Assembly (NCBI GenBank): GCA_035502855.1
Contig: DATJTX010000026.1
Location: 1 to 64,000 of the forward strand
Reading direction: 5' to 3'
Length of the DNA stretch: 64,000 nt
Source: Candidatus Baltobacteraceae bacterium
Lineage (GTDB): Bacteria > Vulcanimicrobiota > Vulcanimicrobiia > Vulcanimicrobiales > Vulcanimicrobiaceae
Within the stretch, counting starts at the first letter, position 1. Every line of letters starts with the position of its first letter. The notes below the pieces were generated by a model. It ran no database searches, was not told the origin of the DNA, and was given only the letters and a program-made list of their open reading frames with translations. The translations under genes and the position numbers were made by a program. Below are positions 59,443-64,000 of the stretch, in pieces.

Positions 59443-60422
59443 GCCGTTTGCTCCTGATGCAGATACAAATAGAGAAACGCGGGAACGCCGATGAAGGCGA
59501 GCAGCACACCGATCGGGAGCTCTGAAGGTGCGATGATGCTGCGTGCGACGGCGTCGGCGAGCGCGCAAAGCGCGGCGCCGCACATCGCGGAGGCGGGAAT
59601 GAGAAGACGGGCGCGCGATCCGACCAGACGGCGCGCCACGTGCGGCACGATCAATCCGATGAAACCGATCATGCCGGCGAGTGCGACGCTCGCCGCCGCG
59701 AGCAGTGAGGTGGCGGCGAGGATCAGCCACTGCGCGCGATCGACGTCGACGCCCACCGTGCGCGCGCGGATGTCGCCGACGCGCAAGGCGTCCAAGGCGG
59801 GAGCGGCGAGTGCGGCGAGCCCGGCGCCGATCAGCACGTAGGGCATCGCGAAGAGGAGATCGCTCCAGCCGCGTCCCGCCATCGAGCCGGCGAGCCACGC
59901 CAGAATCGACTGCGCTGCGTCGGGCGAGTCGGAGCGCGCGATCGCGAAGACGACGATCGCCGAGAAGAGCGCCGAGATCGAGATACCGGCCAAGATGAGA
60001 CGATTCGCGTCGACTCCGCCGCCGCGGCGCGCGAGCGCCGCCACGATCACCGCCGTGAGCAGGCCGGCGATGAAGCCGAGGGCAGGAAGGAGCGGTGCCG
60101 CGACTCCGGCGAGGATGGCTAACGCGATCGCGGCGGCCGCGCCCGCGCTCACGCCGGTGAGATACGGATCGACCAGCGGGTTGCGCAGCATGCCCTGCAG
60201 CAACGCGCCGCCGGTTGCCAGCGCAGCGCCGACCACCGCTGCGATAGCAACGCGCGGCAGCCGCAGCTGCCAAACGATCGTCGCGACGTCATTGCTCGAA
60301 TGCGGATGCAGCAACGCCGCCAGGATCGCGCTCGGTGCAATGCTGCTGCCGCCGGCGAGCAGACTGGCGAAGAACGCGAGCAGCACCAGCAGCCCAATCA
60401 ATGCGAAACGAAACGAAACCAC
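59439..60422 (-). CDS. FecCD/BtuC-type ABC importer permease
   Basis: 327 residues from a GTG start. About nine to ten hydrophobic helices are seen. Family features are LRLPRVAIAAVVGAALATGGALLQGMLRNPLVDPYLTGVSAGA near the start and GFIGLIVPHVARRLVG near residue 245, the coupling-helix region. It imports B12, heme or ferric siderophores. It is transcribed away from the cobalamin riboswitch, so that switch does not control it directly; 37 bp separate its start from the riboswitch 5' side. Confidence 0.9.
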   Translation of the reverse strand: MVSFRFALIGLLVLLAFFASLLAGGSSIAPSAILAALLHPHSSNDVATIVWQLRLPRVAIAAVVGAALATGGALLQGMLRNPLVDPYLTGVSAGAAAAIALAILAGVAAPLLPALGFIAGLLTAVIVAALARRGGGVDANRLILAGISISALFSAIVVFAIARSDSPDAAQSILAWLAGSMAGRGWSDLLFAMPYVLIGAGLAALAAPALDALRVGDIRARTVGVDVDRAQWLILAATSLLAAASVALAGMIGFIGLIVPHVARRLVGSRARLLIPASAMCGAALCALADAVARSIIAPSELPIGVLLAFIGVPAFLYLYLHQEQTA

Positions 60423-60459
60423 TGGAGGCGCGTTGGCGCCAGGAGATTGCCTGCCCTAC

Positions 60460-60625
60460 TCGTGAAGTACGAAAGCGGCTCGTGTGGATCGGAAGCCGGT
60501 GGAAATCCGGCACGGTCGCGCCACTGTATGCGGGAAGCGGGCGAGGTCACTTTCGTGAAGAGGGGAAGGCCGCGCCGGATCGCGAGGATCCGCAAAGTCA
60601 GGATACGTCCGGCGAGCATTTTGGA
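60460..60625 (+). promoter_or_regulatory. Cobalamin riboswitch
   Basis: The B12-box is clear: GCCGGTGGAAATCCGGC, then ACGGTCGCGCCACTGTA (60494-60528). The distal conserved piece AAGTCAGGATACGTC lies about 75 bases further (around 60595-60609), as in AdoCbl/MeCbl riboswitches. Variable stems GCGGGAAGCGGGCGAGG and GAGGATC lie between. It is 45-60 bases ahead of the ATG at 60670, whose GAAAGGG ribosome binding site may be the masked target. High intracellular cobalamin should lower expression of the downstream operon. Confidence 0.95.
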
Positions 60626-60669
60626 ACCGATCGTTCCTCTACTCCGTCACCTCGCGAAAGGGTCACGAG

Positions 60670-61146
60670 ATGTTCTTCGCTCTTCCGTTCATCGCGCTCT
60701 TTTCGGTCGGCGTCGCCTGTTCGCTGATCGGCTGCATCGTGCCGCTGGCGGCGATCGCCGCCGTAACCGCGTCCGCTCTGCGCTTGCGCGACGGATTACT
60801 CTTGGTTGCGGGCGTCTGGTTCGCGAACCAGTTCATCGGGTTCGCCGTGCACGGTTATCCGGTGAACGCGAACACGCTCGCCTGGGCGGCGGCGCTTGCT
60901 CTTGGGACCGGCGCTGCATTTTTCGTGGCGCGCGCCGTTAAGCATCCGTTGATAGGCTTCGCTTCCGCCTTCGCCGCGTTCGAGCTGGTGCTGATGCTTT
61001 TCAGCGTTCCGCTGGGAGGTTGGGACGCGTATGCGCCGCGCGTTCTCTTCGAGGTGTTTGCGGTCAATGCGGTCTGGTTTGCGGCTGCGTATCTCGTGCT
61101 TCGGGTGGTGAGCCGTGGCTTCGATCTCGACCCGTCGCGGCGATGA
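60670..61146 (+). CDS. Membrane protein under cobalamin riboswitch control
   Basis: 158 residues with about five membrane helices (5-22, 24-38, 48-62, 72-90, 100-118, 127-147 in part) and a short cytoplasmic end. No named family recognised; size and topology resemble a transport S-component or a cobalt-uptake protein. It is first in the riboswitch-led operon, which points to corrinoid or cobalt transport by context. Its end overlaps the adenosyltransferase start by 32 bp. Confidence 0.65.
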   Translation: MFFALPFIALFSVGVACSLIGCIVPLAAIAAVTASALRLRDGLLLVAGVWFANQFIGFAVHGYPVNANTLAWAAALALGTGAAFFVARAVKHPLIGFASAFAAFELVLMLFSVPLGGWDAYAPRVLFEVFAVNAVWFAAAYLVLRVVSRGFDLDPSRR

Positions 61147-61693
61147 CGGAAGCACCGCCTCGCCCGGCGGTACGCGCCTTTCGAAAGGCGATCTTCGCGT
61201 TGAAGCCTCGGGCTCTATCGACGAACTCAACAGTACGCTCGGGGTGGCGCGCGCGTTTTGCGAAGATGCCGAACTCGCCGCCATCGTCCTAAGCATCCAG
61301 CGGCTGCTCTTTCCGATCGGCTCGGCGCTCTCGACCAAGCCCGGCGGGCGCCGTCCCGTGCCGGTCATCGGCGACGAGATGGTCGAGATGCTCGATGGGC
61401 TGGTCGAGCGCTACGAGGCCATGCCCGGCATCGTGCGCGACTGGACGATTCCGGGAGGACACCGCACCAGCGCGCACTTCGAAGTTGCGCGCACGGTGTG
61501 CCGGCGCGCCGAACGCAACATCGTTCGTCTGATCGCCTCCGGCGAAGAGGTTCAGAAGAACGTACTGCGCTTCATCAACCGCCTCTCCGACCTGCTCTGG
61601 CTCTACGCACGAACGCGCGATGCCGCGCACGGGGTCGACGCTCGTCTTCGCGACGAAGCGCATCCCGGGCCACCGTGGTCGCGCGCATGGTAG
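61115..61693 (+). CDS. PduO-type cob(I)alamin adenosyltransferase
   Basis: 192 residues from the GTG at 61115. Motifs: STRRGDDGSTASPGGTRLSKGD (ATP-binding N-terminus), VEASGSIDELNSTLGVAR, WTIPGGHRTSAHFEVARTVCRRAERNI and LRFINRLSDLLWLYART, the standard PduO signature. It transfers adenosyl from ATP to cob(I)alamin or its precursor. It overlaps cobQ by 7 bp, so translation is coupled in the B12 operon. Confidence 0.92.
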   Translation: MASISTRRGDDGSTASPGGTRLSKGDLRVEASGSIDELNSTLGVARAFCEDAELAAIVLSIQRLLFPIGSALSTKPGGRRPVPVIGDEMVEMLDGLVERYEAMPGIVRDWTIPGGHRTSAHFEVARTVCRRAERNIVRLIASGEEVQKNVLRFINRLSDLLWLYARTRDAAHGVDARLRDEAHPGPPWSRAW

Positions 61694-63216
61694 CGTCTTC
61701 GTCGCGCGCCGCCGCGATCATGGTGCTGGGAACCGCCTCACACGCGGGCAAGTCCGTGATCGCGACCGCGCTCTGCCGCATCTTCGCGCGAAGGGGCATG
61801 CGCGTGGCCCCGTTCAAGGCGCAAAATATGTCGCTCAACTCGGCGGCCACGCCCGATGGACTCGAAATCGGGCGTGCGCAAGCACTGCAGGCGGAGGCCG
61901 CCGGCCTCGCGCCGCGCACCGACATGAACCCGATCTTGCTCAAGCCGATGTCCAACGCCGGCTCGCAGGCGGTGGTGAACGGACGTGTTTTCGGGGTGTT
62001 GGACGCGCGGGACTTCACCGGTGAGCGCAAGCGCGTCTTTTGGCCACACGTCGTCGGTGCCTATGAGCGGCTCGCGGCGGAGTTCGAGTTGATCGTGATC
62101 GAAGGGGCAGGTTCTCCGGCGGAGATCAACCTGCGCGCGAGCGACATCGTGAACATGCCGGTCGCGCACCTGGCGGATGCGCGTTGCATGCTCGTTGCCG
62201 ACATCGATCGCGGCGGAGCATTTGCCGCGGTCGCGGGGACGGTGGATCTGCTCGACTCGGCCGATCGCGCACGGGTCGCGGGTTACGTCTTCAATAAGTT
62301 TCGCGGCAACGCGTCGCTGCTGAACACCGGCATCGCGGCGCTTTTCGAACGCTCGGGCATTCCGTGCCTTGGCATCGTGCCCGCTCTTGACATGACCGGT
62401 CTCGATGAGGAAGACGGCGTGACCGTCGAACGCCGGCGCGAGCGCGGGTGGGATGAAGCCGGCGATCGGCTGCGCATCGCGGTCGTAGCGTTGCCGCATA
62501 TCGCAAACTTCACCGACTTCGACGCGCTGGAAGAAGAGCCGTCGGTCGATCTGATGTACACACGAAATTCCTGCGCGATCGCTAGCGCCGACGTCGTGAT
62601 TCTTCCCGGAACGAAGGATACGATCGGCGATCTACGGTGGATGCGTGAGCGAGAGCTCGATCGCGCGGTCGCTGCACGAGCATCGCGCGCGGGCGGAATC
62701 GCGATCGGCATCTGCGGCGGCATGCAGATGCTGGGCATCTCGATCGACGACCCGCTGCGGGTCGAGTCCGGGGGAAGCTGCGCGGGTCTGGGACTGCTCG
62801 ACCTGCGTTCGCGCTTTGCGGCTGAAAAAACGACGATCTGTGTACGCGGGGAGTCGACCGCCTTCGGAACGCGGGTCGCGATCGACGGTTACGAGATTCA
62901 CGTCGGGGTCACCGAATACGGCGCAGGTGCGGCACCGTTTGCGCAGCTGCGCTGCGGTGATGACGGAACGCATCGCAACGGTGCCCTCGCCTTGGGTGGC
63001 CGCATCCTCGGGACCTACGTGCATGGGCTCTTCGCCCCCGACGAGCCGCGCCACGCGTTTATCGCGTGGGCGCGGGCGTTGTGCGGCCGCGCGCCCGCGG
63101 CGCACCTCGAGGCCGTGCAGGCGCGACGGCACGCGCGGATCGACGCGCTTGCCGACGCCGTGGAAGCGGCGCTCGACCTGGGGGCGCTGCTGCCCGCGGA
63201 AACACTCGCTCGGTGA
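61687..63216 (+). CDS. cobQ: Cobyric acid synthase
   Basis: 509 residues from the ATG at 61687. The N-terminal dethiobiotin-synthetase-like domain has VLGTASHAGKSVIATALCR, FKAQNMSLNSA, and IVIEGAGSPAEINL. The C-terminal type-1 glutamine amidotransferase domain has VILPGTKDT, GIAIGICGGMQMLG with the nucleophile Cys near residue 342, and TYVHGLF supplying the His. It amidates four carboxyls of adenosylcobyrinic a,c-diamide. Its stop overlaps the cobD start (GTGA). Confidence 0.95.
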   Translation: MVASSSRAAAIMVLGTASHAGKSVIATALCRIFARRGMRVAPFKAQNMSLNSAATPDGLEIGRAQALQAEAAGLAPRTDMNPILLKPMSNAGSQAVVNGRVFGVLDARDFTGERKRVFWPHVVGAYERLAAEFELIVIEGAGSPAEINLRASDIVNMPVAHLADARCMLVADIDRGGAFAAVAGTVDLLDSADRARVAGYVFNKFRGNASLLNTGIAALFERSGIPCLGIVPALDMTGLDEEDGVTVERRRERGWDEAGDRLRIAVVALPHIANFTDFDALEEEPSVDLMYTRNSCAIASADVVILPGTKDTIGDLRWMRERELDRAVAARASRAGGIAIGICGGMQMLGISIDDPLRVESGGSCAGLGLLDLRSRFAAEKTTICVRGESTAFGTRVAIDGYEIHVGVTEYGAGAAPFAQLRCGDDGTHRNGALALGGRILGTYVHGLFAPDEPRHAFIAWARALCGRAPAAHLEAVQARRHARIDALADAVEAALDLGALLPAETLAR

Positions 63217-64000
63217 AACGCGCTTCGACGATCGCGTATGCCGGACTGCTCGATCTCCTCGCCGGCGACCCGCTCGCGCTTCCGCATCCGGTCGCTGCGA
63301 TCGGCGCGGCCGTGCGTTTCGCCGAACCGCGGGCCCGAAGACGAATGCGCGACGAGCGTTTCGCCGGAGCGGTGGTCACGCTGGCGATCGTCGGCGCGGC
63401 GGCGGCTGCCGGCGCGATCCTCGAACGTGCGCCGCTTGCGTTGCGTGCGCTCGCGGCAGCCAGCACGCTCGCCTGCGGTAGTCTGCTCGATCATGCAGCT
63501 GCCGTGCGCGATGCGCTGGAGAGCGGTGACGTCGATGCGGCGCGCAGGGCGGTTTCGCGGATCGTCGGCCGGGACGTTGCGGATCTGACCGGCCCACAGA
63601 TCGCGCGCGCGGCGATCGAGGCGTTGGCCGAGAGCACGTGCGATGGGGTCGTCGCGCCGCTGCTTTTTTTGGCTGCGTTCGGTCTGCCGGGCGCGTTCGC
63701 GTATAAAGCGATCAATACGCTCGACTCGCTGATCGGACACATCGAACCACCCTACCGTCGCTTCGGCGAGGCGGCGGCGCGCCTCGACGATTTGGCGAAC
63801 CTGCTTCCCGCTCGCGTCAGCGCGGCGCTGATCTCGCTGGCCGCATTGCTCGGCGGCGGCAACGCGCGTGCTGCGCTTGGGCTCGCGCTTCGCGACGGTC
63901 TGCGTCATCGCAGCCCGAACGCAGGGGTCAGCGAAGCGGCCATGGCCGGGGCATTGGGTGTCCGGCTCGGCGGACGATCGAGCTACGATGGGATACCGCA
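63213..64000 (+). CDS. cobD: Adenosylcobinamide-phosphate synthase, cut by window edge
   Basis: The frame starts with a GTG at 63213 (KRASTIAYAGLLDLLAGDPLALPHPVAAIG) and runs open to the window end, giving 262 residues without a stop. CbiB/CobD landmarks: LLAGDP...HPVAAIG, SRIVGRDVADLTGPQIARAAIEALAESTCDGVVAPLLF, AYKAINTLDSLIGH, YRRFGEAAARLDDLANLLPAR, and HRSPNAGVSEAAMAGALGVRLGG. It attaches aminopropanol (phosphate) to cobyric acid. Only the final part is missing. Confidence 0.95.
   Translation, partial: MKRASTIAYAGLLDLLAGDPLALPHPVAAIGAAVRFAEPRARRRMRDERFAGAVVTLAIVGAAAAAGAILERAPLALRALAAASTLACGSLLDHAAAVRDALESGDVDAARRAVSRIVGRDVADLTGPQIARAAIEALAESTCDGVVAPLLFLAAFGLPGAFAYKAINTLDSLIGHIEPPYRRFGEAAARLDDLANLLPARVSAALISLAALLGGGNARAALGLALRDGLRHRSPNAGVSEAAMAGALGVRLGGRSSYDGIP

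Overview
The window is GC-rich, densely coded and mostly chromosomal in character. It comes from a diderm bacterium: there is a TonB-receptor-like outer-membrane protein, several lipoproteins with lipoboxes, and a BtuCD-type importer. The mix of virginiamycin-B-lyase-like lipoproteins, a Lys/Arg-rich histone-like protein, PaaX/BoxB-type aromatic catabolism and full-length B12-dependent MetH suggests an environmental lineage such as Eremiobacterota/Vulcanimicrobiota (former WPS-2). That placement is an inference from gene content only; no rRNA or other phylogenetic marker is present.

Layout. 1-15.2 kb: a TnpB remnant at the left edge, an LCP-family protein, an RsbW-like anti-sigma kinase, a cyclophilin, two Vgb-like lipoproteins, a class A beta-lactamase-like protein, a three-gene ABC-2 exporter (two permeases and one ATPase) split by a divergent pirin gene, a hexapeptide-repeat protein, a cytidylate-kinase-like protein, a histone-like protein and small secreted or membrane proteins. 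15.27-16.75 kb: an IS630-family element beside a decayed IS5/IS1182-group transposase. 16.98-29.47 kb: a RiPP gene cluster on one strand, visibly less GC-biased than its surroundings. 29.8-36.2 kb: a NUDIX hydrolase and an aromatic-CoA catabolism group (PaaH-like dehydrogenase, PaaX-like repressor, BoxB/PaaA-like diiron oxygenase, enoyl-CoA hydratase). 36.4-49.9 kb: MgtC, ATP-dependent DNA ligase, alcohol dehydrogenase, class C beta-lactamase-like hydrolase, ligase-associated MBL exonuclease, cysK, asparaginase, metH and a TauE/SafE permease. 50.2-58.7 kb: CFA-synthase-like methyltransferase, nagA, a tandem dynamin-like GTPase, phosphomannomutase and a CHASE3-SpoIIE phosphatase. 58.7-64 kb: a BtuCD-like importer divergent from a cobalamin-riboswitch-led operon (membrane protein, PduO-type adenosyltransferase, cobQ, cobD cut by the window edge).

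The most interesting system is the RiPP cluster. A 43-residue precursor gene at 16984-17115 has a Cys/Ser/Thr-rich C-terminus. It is followed by an E1-like cyclodehydratase partner, a YcaO, a SagB-type dehydrogenase, an ABC exporter pair, a secreted protein, a TonB-receptor-like outer-membrane protein, two tandem B12-binding radical SAM proteins of the RiPP C-methyltransferase type, and a CPBP protease. The set predicts an azole-containing, C-methylated linear peptide exported through two membranes. The B12-dependent steps fit the cobalamin genes at the right end of the window.

A second theme is structured intergenic DNA. There are three long nested palindromes (10.23-10.42, 12.78-12.89 and 49.93-50.22 kb). 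A dispersed GTCATCCYGAGCG-type repeat runs into the 3' ends of three genes, where it encodes their C-terminal residues, and also lies in frame inside an interdomain linker of MetH.
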